Part shown: positions 24,361-31,830 of the stretch, one piece after another
How the letters are laid out: each line of letters opens with the position of its first letter
Position numbering within the stretch: position 1 is the first letter of the stretch
Source: SIG299 sp051880375
GTDB taxonomy: Bacteria > Bacillota > Clostridia > Lachnospirales > Lachnospiraceae
DNA length: 52,492 nt
Reading direction: 5' to 3'
NCBI GenBank assembly: GCA_051880375.1
Contig: JBJENV010000061.1
Span: forward strand, 1 to 52,492
Program-made: the position numbers and the translations under genes
Notes under the pieces: model-generated
Databases searched by the model: none
Seen by the model: only the letters and a program-made list of their open reading frames with translations
Told to the model about the DNA's origin: nothing

Positions 24361-25661
24361 TACTCCTCCTCAGCTTCCAGCCTGTCCAAGGCCTGCAACT
24401 GCTCTATGGCATCCCTTAGGTTTGCAACCGCATGCAGATACATTCCTGTTGTTTCGTTCAGCTTTGCAAGGTTCATGGCTTCATAGAACTTCTCCCTGTA
24501 TGCTCTCCTGCGCTTGTCAAGTTCCGAAGCGTCTTCCTCCCCGGCATCCTCCTGTTCCGGAGTATTCTGTGGCGTTTCCGTGATTTCCGTCTCAGTTTCG
24601 TTACTGCCCGTATCGATTTCGTTGTTTTCCGTCTCAATTTCACCAGTAACCGTTTCGGTTTCGTTATCAGGCAGAACCTCCGGATACTGTTCGATGTCCA
24701 TCTGCCCTTCCAACTGCTCTTCCGGTTTCTCTTTCTCCTGTTCCGGCTTTGCCGGTTTCTTATTCACCGCCGCTTTTGATACACGGCTCTTCTTTTTTGC
24801 TTCCGGCTTCTTTTCCGTCTGCTTTGCCGGAGTCTGTGGTTGCACCGGTGCAACTTCCTCTTTTTTCTGCTGCTCCGGATATGCTTCACCGTATATCCGC
24901 TCCCAGTCCTCCTTGACCGTGTTCTCTGTATTTATCATGCGCTGAAGCGTCTCCAGCAGTTCCATCCATGCATAAACCTCTTTTTCCCCGCTTCGTGCAT
25001 TTACCAGAGAGACCTTGTCCTCATTTGTTTTCAGTGATAACATCAGTCGGCCGATACCCTGCGGTCTTACACTGTAAATCTGTGTGCCGGACGGTGCCAA
25101 TACGTCCTGTACTGCTGCCAGTCCTGCGGACAGTACCTTATGTACCTCCGAAAACAGTTCCGGATTCTCCCTAAAGAGCTGATGCAGAGCCTTGGCCATA
25201 TTAGTGTCAAGGCTCTGCTGTGCCGCATCTTCTCCTTCCAGGATTACTTCGATGTCGGTTATCTCCTTTTCTGCATCGATTTCCTCTTTCAGCGCCTGAA
25301 TTTCTGTTTTGCTGTATTCCGGCGTCAGCTCCTCGTTTAACTCGTCCGGCAGCTGCAGCATGATGGTAAGCTTTGCATGGCCGAAGTTCTTGTACTGCTC
25401 CTTTAATCGGTCCGAATATCCTCCCTCTGAAAAGCGGTCGTTGATGTGGATAAAACGCGATACCTGCGTCTTATCAATGTTGTATTCTCCCTGAGCAAAA
25501 TCATTGACATTACCGTATCCGGATTCCTTCAGGATATCCGTGTCTCTTGCCAGCTTTAATAAATACCCGATGCGCACGAAGCTCTCCGTCGATTTCCGCA
25601 GCTCCGTGTCCATTGCCTGTTTGTATTCCTGATATGTTGTAACCTTTGCCAGTTCTTCCAT
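24360..25661 (-). CDS. KorB/ParB-like HTH protein with long disordered tail
   Basis: 433 residues. The N-terminal region (about 25-125) contains IGYLLKLARD, YGNVNDFAQGEYNIDKTQVSRFIHIN and a helical bundle similar to the HTH domains of ParB/KorB-type proteins. A middle domain (about 150-260) and a Lys/Glu/Thr-rich low-complexity region (about 265-385) follow, then a C-terminal helical hairpin. Dispersed palindrome copy 4 encodes VAPVQ at about residue 270 of its own gene. It might bind such sites; that is speculation from domain type and position. Confidence 0.6.
   Translation of the reverse strand: MEELAKVTTYQEYKQAMDTELRKSTESFVRIGYLLKLARDTDILKESGYGNVNDFAQGEYNIDKTQVSRFIHINDRFSEGGYSDRLKEQYKNFGHAKLTIMLQLPDELNEELTPEYSKTEIQALKEEIDAEKEITDIEVILEGEDAAQQSLDTNMAKALHQLFRENPELFSEVHKVLSAGLAAVQDVLAPSGTQIYSVRPQGIGRLMLSLKTNEDKVSLVNARSGEKEVYAWMELLETLQRMINTENTVKEDWERIYGEAYPEQQKKEEVAPVQPQTPAKQTEKKPEAKKKSRVSKAAVNKKPAKPEQEKEKPEEQLEGQMDIEQYPEVLPDNETETVTGEIETENNEIDTGSNETETEITETPQNTPEQEDAGEEDASELDKRRRAYREKFYEAMNLAKLNETTGMYLHAVANLRDAIEQLQALDRLEAEEE
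24839..24854. repeat. Dispersed palindrome copy 4 (GTTGCACCGGTGCAAC)
   Basis: Perfect copy followed by TT, encoding VAPVQ at the start of the disordered linker of the ParB-like protein. Confidence 0.8.
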
Positions 25662-25671
25662 GTCGTCCTCC

Positions 25672-27864
25672 TTATTCTCCTACTGCTTTCATAAAATCTG
25701 CTTCCAGCACATCCGCAAGTAACTTGCCGGCCAGCTTTCCATGCCGTACTATGTTTCCGTTCTTCCGCAGGTTCCTGTAATTTTCTTCTCTCAGCTCGTT
25801 TGCTTTCTCTCCCAGCTTCTTTTCCTCTGCTGTCAGCTGCTTGTTAAAATACTTCTGCCACTTCTTTAAGAACGGTACCGCCTTTTCAAAATCGGCATTC
25901 TGGTTATCGCCTGTGGTTCTCTTCTGCCTGATGTTCCCGGATGGCTCCACCTCCAATGTGTACCATGGCATATCCGGTTGCCTGCTCTTTCGCAGGAAGA
26001 AGAGATAGCTTTCATCTGTCTGTATCCTGGAGAAGTAATAGTCGCAGGTGTGCACGCAATGTTTCAGTATGGTACCTTCCTTCACGATATCTAATACACT
26101 CTTCGGAGCTACTATGGTGTATTCCCCTAACGTGTACTCGAATTTCTGCAGCTTCGGAAGCTGTTTGTTTACCTTCGGCCACTTCTTTTCAATTTCCTTC
26201 GCCTGCTTCTCCAAGCCCTTTGTCTGCTTTATCAGTACAAGCTCATCATGAGCAAACTTTAAATCCTTCGGCTTTGCAATCTGGTCGCATTTTGTGTTCA
26301 TTTTCATCTGATCCGCCATGTTGATGTAATCTCGCCATGTGCTTAATGTCTGCGCCAGTGATTCATCCATAATCGCCGCCTGCTTTTTCAGGTAGTTGTG
26401 GCATTTTACAAAGCTGATTGGTATATGTAGGAAGTTAAATGCCGATGTTGCAAAATGTGCTTCTCCGAACTCTCTTATCATCTCATCCGGCCAGATGGTA
26501 TTTGCCTGCTTTTCATATTGCATCCATCTCAGCGTGGCAATGTTTCCGTCCATTTCCTTCAACCTTTTTAACCGGCTTCTGTCGATTTTCAGCATCTTTG
26601 CTATCTCTGTGGCGCTTTCGTCCAGAAGTTTGCTATCGTATCTATCGTTAATGAAGTCTTTCGCCAGCCGGAACATCCCGAGCCTTGCCAACATCTCGAT
26701 GGCCGGGTTTCCTCTTTCCACTTCGATGTAATTTGTCACCGATAGCGGAAGCTCCGGCCAAAGGTCTATTGCGCTCTGCCTTAACATGCTGTTCTTCTTT
26801 AACTGTGCAAAATTTCTCTTGTACAGCTTTATCCTACATGTTGAGTAGTAGGTTCTCTTATGTGGGAAATAGGACTTGTCCAGAATCCACCTATGGTATT
26901 TCATTTTGTACATATCCCACGTATAGCGCTTTACCTTCCCATCATCGAAAATCATGATTCTCTGATATTCCATAGTTCTGATTACCGGGTCCGTGTATTT
27001 TTGGTCTCTGTACCACTGTTTCTGTTCAAATGACCGAATAACAATTCCGCCCTTGAATTTCTGGATTATCTCCGCATCATATCCCGGTGTTGCTAATGTC
27101 TGCAGTCTTGAGTGTGCCTTAAATTTAGCTTTTGCTTTGCAGTGTGGGCACTCTGTCTTTTTCCCGTGCTTTGGGTTCTGGATCTGTACATACGTTTTGC
27201 ATCTGGAGCAGTACCCCGTTTTCTGTCCTTTCCGGTCATACTCGTAAATCATGTAGTATTCCGTAGCGACATCTTTTCTCATCCACTCCTCAAAGCCTTT
27301 TGCAAGTTCCGGTACCAGCTTCATGTCAGCATCCCACGGTGCCTGTTCCTTCTGCTCTCTCCGCTTGGTATCCTTGTCCTTTTGCTCCTGCTGCCAATAT
27401 CTTAACCGGTATATCCCGTCTGAGCCGTTATCTTTCTCCAGCTTCAGACCATTGAGCGTCTTTTTTCCATCACCGCTTACAAAGTACTTAAAATATTCTT
27501 TTTTGTAATACCAGTTAAAGTCCATTCCTTGCAGATTCCATACCATGGACGTGAGCCATCTGAGCTCTTTCCCTTCGTCGTCCAGCTCTCTTGTGATGTA
27601 TTCCCCGCCTTTGACATTTAAGAAAATCTCATACCTCGGCGTCTTGATGTCTTCCTGCATCTTTTCCGGAAGAAACAGCGCTATTTTTATGTACCCGCTT
27701 AAGTTCTGTACCCTGAGCAGCAAGTCATATTCCGGTACCATCTTTTTTACTGTTTTCCGGTTATACCAGTATGTTTCTGTTTTCTCCTTTAACCGCTTTC
27801 CTTTCTCCATCATCTCTTTTGTTGCCGGTAACGCTCTCAGCTTTCTCAGTTCTTCTTTCCGCAT
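25672..27864 (-). CDS. PcfJ-domain protein
   Basis: 730 residues. A central zinc ribbon (CSRC...CPHC, about residues 217-241) and a C-terminal PcfJ domain, with TIVAPKSVLDIVKEGTILKHCVHTCDYYFSRI and PWYTLEVEPSGNIRQKRTTGDN. PcfJ proteins occur in conjugative plasmids and many Firmicutes prophages; their biochemical role is not established. Basic and Trp/Tyr-rich, suggesting nucleic acid binding. Two genes away lies a PcfK/AcrIIA9-like protein, the usual companion. Confidence 0.8.
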   Translation of the reverse strand: MRKEELRKLRALPATKEMMEKGKRLKEKTETYWYNRKTVKKMVPEYDLLLRVQNLSGYIKIALFLPEKMQEDIKTPRYEIFLNVKGGEYITRELDDEGKELRWLTSMVWNLQGMDFNWYYKKEYFKYFVSGDGKKTLNGLKLEKDNGSDGIYRLRYWQQEQKDKDTKRREQKEQAPWDADMKLVPELAKGFEEWMRKDVATEYYMIYEYDRKGQKTGYCSRCKTYVQIQNPKHGKKTECPHCKAKAKFKAHSRLQTLATPGYDAEIIQKFKGGIVIRSFEQKQWYRDQKYTDPVIRTMEYQRIMIFDDGKVKRYTWDMYKMKYHRWILDKSYFPHKRTYYSTCRIKLYKRNFAQLKKNSMLRQSAIDLWPELPLSVTNYIEVERGNPAIEMLARLGMFRLAKDFINDRYDSKLLDESATEIAKMLKIDRSRLKRLKEMDGNIATLRWMQYEKQANTIWPDEMIREFGEAHFATSAFNFLHIPISFVKCHNYLKKQAAIMDESLAQTLSTWRDYINMADQMKMNTKCDQIAKPKDLKFAHDELVLIKQTKGLEKQAKEIEKKWPKVNKQLPKLQKFEYTLGEYTIVAPKSVLDIVKEGTILKHCVHTCDYYFSRIQTDESYLFFLRKSRQPDMPWYTLEVEPSGNIRQKRTTGDNQNADFEKAVPFLKKWQKYFNKQLTAEEKKLGEKANELREENYRNLRKNGNIVRHGKLAGKLLADVLEADFMKAVGE

Positions 27865-28409
27865 CTTATTCGCCTCCCGTCTACCCTGTAATACACATCC
27901 GGAAGAAATTCCTGTCCGTCGATTTCAAAAGCTCCTGCTTCTTCAATCGTCTTTTCTCCCTTCTTTTCCTTGAGAAGAAAAATAGTGCTTCCGAGCGCTC
28001 CTGCAGCCTTCGGATTCTTCCCGCGTACAACTACAATCTCTTTCCCGGACGCATATCCTTCGTTTCTCTTCACCTGACTGCTGTTTTTCCTCTCCGGATG
28101 CTCCTGTATCCATTCACATTCCAGTGCTCCAAGCTGCTGCAGTGTCACTTCCCGAAGGATTGTCATCTCTGTGCATGATATCTTGTCCGTCCCGTCCTCG
28201 TGTACGTCGCCTCCGGCATTTACAATGCAGTATCTCGCCGTTTCACCCGAATACCATCTGAGCACTTCGATCGGTTCTTCCACGCAATGGAATCCCGTAC
28301 TTGCGCATTTGGCGCTGTCTTCTTGATACGTCTTACCTACCTCGTACTGAAACTGTCCTTTTCCCATGGTGCATACGAGGTCCCGATTGAATCCTTTGTA
28401 TGCTATCAT
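27846..28409 (-). CDS. DUF7666-like protein
   Basis: 187 residues from ATG at 28409. It begins MIAYKGFNRDLVC, then GQFQYEVGKTYQED, GFHCVEEPIEVLRWYSG and paired beta elements, a pattern I associate with DUF7666 proteins of phages and plasmids. The C-terminal part (about 95-187) is less familiar. It overlaps the PcfJ gene start by 19 bases. Function unknown. Confidence 0.6.
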   Translation of the reverse strand: MIAYKGFNRDLVCTMGKGQFQYEVGKTYQEDSAKCASTGFHCVEEPIEVLRWYSGETARYCIVNAGGDVHEDGTDKISCTEMTILREVTLQQLGALECEWIQEHPERKNSSQVKRNEGYASGKEIVVVRGKNPKAAGALGSTIFLLKEKKGEKTIEEAGAFEIDGQEFLPDVYYRVDGRRIRCGKKN

Positions 28410-28418
28410 CCGGCGCAC

Positions 28419-28928
28419 CTACTTTCCGAGATAATATGCCCGGATGATTCTCTTTGCTTCTGACCGGTTCGGCACTCCAAGATACAGCGGCTTTCTCATG
28501 GCTTCCGTTCTGCCGTTTACCGTCACCTTTGTGACGTCCACAATTTTGTCACTAATCTGCACCTTGTTCTCAAATGCGTGTCTGATGAGCTGCGCCATGC
28601 AGTCCTTCAAACACTTTCCCTTTCTTCTGACCGCTTCGCACATTTCCTCGCTGTTTAAGCATTCCTCCACAATGACATCCTTCCAGTCAATCAGGATACC
28701 GTTCAGCTTCAAGTCTACGGTTTCCACCTTCAGCTTGCCGATGGCCGCGGTTCTTACGGTTGCCAAGCTGTCGATATACCCTTCCACGTAGTCTTCCGCA
28801 TCCTCCTTATCAATCCCGTTCTCTGCTGCCAGTGTCAGTATGGCGTCTGTATCTCCTTCCTTGAGCTGTGCCGCTGCCGCGCGGTTTATTTCTTCTGCCG
28901 AGTCAAATTCTCCAAACTTATCAAACAT
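28419..28928 (-). CDS. PcfK/AcrIIA9-like protein, putative anti-CRISPR
   Basis: 169 residues from the ATG at 28928 behind AAAGGAGAACACT. It is helical and acidic at the start (FGEFDSAEEINRAAAAQLKEG, NGIDKEDAEDYVEGYID), with a KGKCLKDCMAQLIRHAFE segment like the K-x-x-x-C motif region of PcfK proteins. AcrIIA9, a Cas9 inhibitor, belongs to the PcfK-like family, and this protein is near a PcfJ gene as PcfK normally is. Anti-CRISPR activity is inferred from recalled similarity. Confidence 0.5.
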   Translation of the reverse strand: MFDKFGEFDSAEEINRAAAAQLKEGDTDAILTLAAENGIDKEDAEDYVEGYIDSLATVRTAAIGKLKVETVDLKLNGILIDWKDVIVEECLNSEEMCEAVRRKGKCLKDCMAQLIRHAFENKVQISDKIVDVTKVTVNGRTEAMRKPLYLGVPNRSEAKRIIRAYYLGK

Positions 28929-28949
28929 AGTGTTCTCCTTTCTGATTTC

Positions 28950-29207
28950 AACCGGTGACATTTTGTGTTATGAAACATTTTATTTGAAGCTACAATCTGC
29001 CGAATTCGCCAAATTAAATGTGGCTGTAGCAGAACATCCCTATGTTCTGCTTATCCATCCTCAATTACAGGCAAATGCAATGTCAATGGGGCATTTATGC
29101 CGACGAAGTCCTTGCCATTGATATTGAATGTAGCCTGTGATAGCTGAAATTAATTTGACTAGCGAGGACCCAGATAAAATGTCAATCAACACATTTTGTC
29201 ACCGGTT
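28950..29207. mobile_element. MITE-like element with imperfect terminal inverted repeats
   Basis: The 258-bp segment begins AACCGGTGACATTTTGTG and ends in a near complement. The first and last 40 bases match at about 28 positions, including AACCGGTGACA, TGTGTT and ACATTTTAT. The inside has no sound open frame and no resemblance to phage genes. It fills the 310-base gap between the Rep gene and the 28419 gene. A non-autonomous insertion element or decayed IS is likely; flanking target duplications are not clear. Confidence 0.6.
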
Positions 29208-29216
29208 CATTTCCCG

Positions 29217-29232
29217 GTTGCACCGGTGCAAT
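29217..29232. repeat. Dispersed palindrome copy 5
   Basis: GTTGCACCGGTGCAAT followed by TT, a few bases downstream of the Rep stop codon (29239..29241) and next to the MITE-like element. In the Rep frame it would read IAPVQ after the stop. Confidence 0.75.
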
Positions 29233-29238
29233 TTTCTC

Positions 29239-30075
29239 TTAAAACTCCCACGGAGGCTTGTCCTCTCCGTCTGCCCTGCTCCATCCGTCCCCGTCCCGTA
29301 TCCGGTACTCGATGTACTGATAGTAGGACAATCCGGTGTACGGATTCACACCCTTCCGGATGCTGTTCTTATCAATGTAATATCCCGGTGTCGGTTCCGG
29401 TCCGTTCTCCATGAGCTTTTTTAGCGTTCTTCTCTTGTACTCCTTCTGCTCCGGCACCGGCCGGATTAAATTGCGAGAGGAAGAATACCGGAGGAATTCC
29501 TTCTGCTCGGCATCCGGAAACATGGACAGCTGTTTTTCTGTCTGCTTATCCGGTTTCTTTACTATGTACTCTGCCAGCTGTTGGTATCCTCCGGCATCAT
29601 ATAGGCTTTCAAAATTGACACGCCCCGGTTTCCATGCTCTCTGTATGAGCGTGTCCGTATCCGGCTTTCCTTTGACCGGCTTGTCCGTCAGGCGGTTGCA
29701 CAGCAGATGGATGTGTATGCCTCCCTGCTTTCCTACCTCCAGACGGTAGATATACTTAAACGGCTCCTCTCTTGCCTTGTATGCCTTCCGCATTGCATCG
29801 AAGAAAACCTTCATGTCTTTTTTGACCTTCTCTGCTGCCAGTCTGGTACCCTTTGGATACTTTAAGGTGCACCACAAATCACCGGCGCGGAAGTTCTTCT
29901 TAATCAGTCTCCGCATCTTCTTCTCACGGTTCCTCTGATTCTGCTTTGCTATCTGTTCCGGCGTCGCTTTCCTCCTCGGCGCCCTCTTCTCTCCTTTGGC
30001 TCCGTAGTTCCCTTCCCACTTGTACTCGTACTCATTAGACTCCGGAAACTCCCACCATAATTTTTTGTATGCCAT
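29239..30075 (-). CDS. HUH-type rolling-circle replication initiator (Rep)
   Basis: 278 residues. Order of HUH motifs: motif 1 LWCTLKYP (about 68-75), motif 2 GIHIHLLCNR (two His, about 119-128), motif 3 region YQQLAEYIVKK (Tyr and Lys, about 163-173). The basic N-terminus would bind DNA. It would nick one strand at the phage origin and remain attached to the 5' end. No helicase loader, primase or polymerase gene is visible, so replication probably relies on Rep, phage SSB and host enzymes. AAAAAGGAT precedes the ATG. Confidence 0.75.
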   Translation of the reverse strand: MAYKKLWWEFPESNEYEYKWEGNYGAKGEKRAPRRKATPEQIAKQNQRNREKKMRRLIKKNFRAGDLWCTLKYPKGTRLAAEKVKKDMKVFFDAMRKAYKAREEPFKYIYRLEVGKQGGIHIHLLCNRLTDKPVKGKPDTDTLIQRAWKPGRVNFESLYDAGGYQQLAEYIVKKPDKQTEKQLSMFPDAEQKEFLRYSSSRNLIRPVPEQKEYKRRTLKKLMENGPEPTPGYYIDKNSIRKGVNPYTGLSYYQYIEYRIRDGDGWSRADGEDKPPWEF

Positions 30076-30133
30076 ATCCTTTTTCTGTCCCTCGTAGAAT
30101 TTGCTAACTTTAATATACTTAAGGGTGTTACTA

Positions 30134-30253
30134 AAAGGGCTGAACCCCTTATTTTTGCTTGCTTTTCCGGCTCCGGTATGGTATACTATTTATAGGTGAT
30201 TTTACATACCATTTTGGTAGCCGGAACCGGAGCATCGGCTAATGCTCCGGTTC
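30134..30253. other. Candidate replication origin: nested hairpins upstream of rep
   Basis: Three inverted repeats lie between rep and the next gene: a short AAGGG/CCCTT hairpin (30135..30150), a larger one linking 30167..30184 with 30206..30230 (CCGGCTCC.., GGTAT/ATACC), and a perfect 12-bp stem GAACCGGAGCAT/ATGCTCCGGTTC (30224..30253). The last has a T-run on the plus strand but no plus-strand gene to terminate. Hairpins next to a HUH Rep gene suggest the nick site. Origin function is inferred. Confidence 0.45.
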
Positions 30254-30495
30254 TATTTTTTTGTCTTCTGATACGCTTCGATGCGCTCTCTTCTGCGACG
30301 TTCCCCTGCCTCTTCCATCTTCTTGGCAAAAGCAAGGCCGGATGCCGTCGCGTAGTAGTAGCCGCCGTCCGGGTCCCGGTAATAAATCCACAATTCATCT
30401 CCGCGCCATTCCCGCTCGATTTCGTATGCGTTATTCGGCGGCTTGGAACCCGGAAACGACCTTGCTTCCCTCTTCGCTGTCTCTACTGCTCCCAT
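30253..30495 (-). CDS. Small phage protein, unknown function
   Basis: 80 residues from ATG at 30495 behind AGAAAGGAAGGAAACG. A Trp/Tyr-rich beta segment (REWRGDELWIYYRDPDGGYYYAT) is followed by a basic helix (KKMEEAGERRRRERIEAYQ). It overlaps the previous gene by 65 bases. No family recognised. Confidence 0.55.
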   Translation of the reverse strand: MGAVETAKREARSFPGSKPPNNAYEIEREWRGDELWIYYRDPDGGYYYATASGLAFAKKMEEAGERRRRERIEAYQKTKK

Positions 30496-30784
30496 CGTTT
30501 CCTTCCTTTCTCTCTTTGGCAGTCCGAAATTCGCTGTCGCTCCTAAACTCATCTGTTGTTATCAGGCCGTTACTGTACTGCTGCTGTTTTATTCTTTTTG
30601 AAAGCGTCATACTCATTCCCTGCGAAAGAAGTGTTTTTAACAGGTCCTCTGCTGTCCATTTTTCAAAAGGTCTTTTCCCTTTATTTTCATATCTCTGAAA
30701 AATCGGAAGCAGCTCCTCCAAAGCCTCCCGTTCTCTTTGATTCATGTAGTACGGTATTTCTACCTTTACAAATTCTTCTTCCAT
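30431..30784 (-). CDS. Small phage protein, unknown function
   Basis: 117 residues from ATG at 30784. A GTG at 30793 that overlaps the upstream stop is an alternative start. IPYYMNQREREALEELLPIFQRYE and FEKWTAEDLLKTLLSQGMSMTL make a helical N-terminal domain; the C-terminus is polar and probably disordered. Part of the early leftward gene cluster. Confidence 0.55.
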   Translation of the reverse strand: MEEEFVKVEIPYYMNQREREALEELLPIFQRYENKGKRPFEKWTAEDLLKTLLSQGMSMTLSKRIKQQQYSNGLITTDEFRSDSEFRTAKERKEGNDGSSRDSEEGSKVVSGFQAAE

Positions 30785-30789
30785 TCCAA

Positions 30790-30966
30790 TCACGCCGCCT
30801 TTCTCCGTGCGATACCCCGTACCCAGCGCATCCATCTTGCCGGCAGGCCGTACGTTCTGGTGTTTTTCTTGCCCGGAATAATCCGGTCGATTTTACCGTG
30901 GTTAATGACTACGGTATCTCCATACTTTTCGAAGTTATGTAACAGCTCCAGTGCAGATATGCTCAC
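30790..30966 (-). CDS. Very small basic phage protein
   Basis: 58 residues with GTG start overlapping the upstream stop (GTGA). Sequence begins MSISALELLHNFEKYGDTVV and ends with a basic aromatic tail (RWMRWVRGIARRKAA) that could bind membrane or nucleic acid. It fits exactly between its neighbours, which supports it as real. Confidence 0.5.
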   Translation of the reverse strand: MSISALELLHNFEKYGDTVVINHGKIDRIIPGKKNTRTYGLPARWMRWVRGIARRKAA

Positions 30967-31211
30967 GTTCCCACCTCCATTCTTAACGGGTCTGATAACT
31001 TACACCCGAAGATTTTTTCCATGTTCCACACATCCGACATCGTAAATTCGTCCGGCGCATGAAGCTTTTTATTTGTGAATGTCGATTCGGATATTCCAAG
31101 AAGCTGTGCCATTTTCTTGTTGTTATATCCTCGTCGAGCCATCTGATACTGAATTCGTGCAGATAGCTCAGTTCTACGTTCTTCCGCAGCTGATGGTTTT
31201 ATTCTTGGCAT
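30963..31211 (-). CDS. HTH (XRE-type) regulator
   Basis: 82 residues from ATG at 31211, behind AAAGGAGAGTGAACGT. A clear HTH: QMARRGYNNKKMAQLLGISESTFTNK, followed by a second helical pair (TMSDVWNMEKIFGCKLSDPL). The RBS is the left arm of cassette copy 1. Probably an early regulator in the lytic cascade. Confidence 0.7.
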   Translation of the reverse strand: MPRIKPSAAEERRTELSARIQYQMARRGYNNKKMAQLLGISESTFTNKKLHAPDEFTMSDVWNMEKIFGCKLSDPLRMEVGT

Positions 31212-31215
31212 ACGT

Positions 31216-31314
31216 TCACTCTCCTTTCTTTTCATTGGTTGACTTTTCCAGTTTTCTCTCCTATACTTTACCTACAGGCTCCCGCCAGAGCTGAGTACGA
31301 AAGAAAGGAGAATC
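31216..31314 (+). repeat. Promoter/RBS cassette copy 1
   Basis: 99 bp, differing from copy 2 at only two positions. On the plus strand: TTGACT (31239..31244), 17-base spacer, TATACT (31262..31267), a small hairpin in the leader, and RBS AAAGAAAGGAG. Its left end carries, on the minus strand, another AAAGAAAGGAG that serves the leftward gene. The two RBS arms form an outer inverted repeat. Confidence 0.9.
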
Positions 31315-31316
31315 AC

Positions 31317-31589
31317 ATGAATCAGTTGCTTGTAAATACCATTAATAAGCAGATTGCTAAATCATTATCTGAAAATAGCAGCAAAATCAGTTCCTCTATC
31401 TTTTCTGGTGTTCCAGAAAACGCTTCCATTGAAGAAATGCTTCCAATAATGCTAAAAAACACAATGCAAGTATCTATCAGCAGTTCTGTATGTACCATAC
31501 TCGAACTCCTTGAATCTATGGATATTGTTAATCTCCAAGATGACGAAGATGTTCTTCGAAGGAAGCTTTTAACTCTTCTAGAAGATTAG
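31317..31589 (+). CDS. Array plus-strand gene 1, unknown function
   Basis: 90 residues from the ATG just after cassette copy 1. Ser-rich start (NQLLVNTINKQIAKSLSENS) and a leucine-rich helical end (VCTILELLESMDIVN, LRRKLLTLLED). No membrane segment. It runs against the leftward operon and its last 62 bases overlap the convergent 31528 gene. No family recognised. Confidence 0.6.
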   Translation: MNQLLVNTINKQIAKSLSENSSKISSSIFSGVPENASIEEMLPIMLKNTMQVSISSSVCTILELLESMDIVNLQDDEDVLRRKLLTLLED

Positions 31590-31722
31590 TCTTCGGTTGA
31601 AGCCTTATCCGGTAATCATCTGCAATATATATTTCATTGTTTTCTATTATTGCTACGGTTACCGGATTTTCCGTATTTGTCTCAATAACAATCCTGCTGC
31701 ATTTTTTTAGTGATGATTCCAC
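31528..31722 (-). CDS. Array minus-strand gene 1, unknown function
   Basis: 64 residues from GTG at 31722, about 10 bases behind the cassette RBS. An in-frame GTG at 31731 touches the RBS. Short beta-rich protein (CSRIVIETNTENPVTVAIIENNEIYIADDYRIRL) with a helical end. Convergent overlap with the 31317 gene. Confidence 0.5.
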   Translation of the reverse strand: MESSLKKCSRIVIETNTENPVTVAIIENNEIYIADDYRIRLQPKTNLLEELKASFEEHLRHLGD

Positions 31723-31727
31723 CCCTC

Positions 31728-31826
31728 TCACTCTCCTTTCTTTTCCTTGGTTGACTTTTCCAGTTTTCTCTCCTATACTTTACTTACAGGCTCCCGCCAG
31801 AGCTGAGTACGAAAGAAAGGAGAATC
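31728..31826 (+). repeat. Promoter/RBS cassette copy 2
   Basis: 97 of 99 bases identical to copy 1. TTGACT at 31751..31756, TATACT at 31774..31779, plus-strand RBS just before the ClpP-like gene, minus-strand RBS for the 31528 gene. Confidence 0.9.
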
Positions 31827-31830
31827 CTCT

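Noticed and set aside
28970..29170. Coding remnant of a transposase inside the MITE-like element
   Set aside because: No frame on either strand gives a recognisable transposase segment; stops are frequent.
227..29232. The conserved VAPVQ/IAPVQ peptide as the selected feature of the palindromes
   Set aside because: Four of five copies would read in this frame, but two of these lie after stop codons and one copy is intergenic and out of frame; conservation is at the DNA level including the palindrome.
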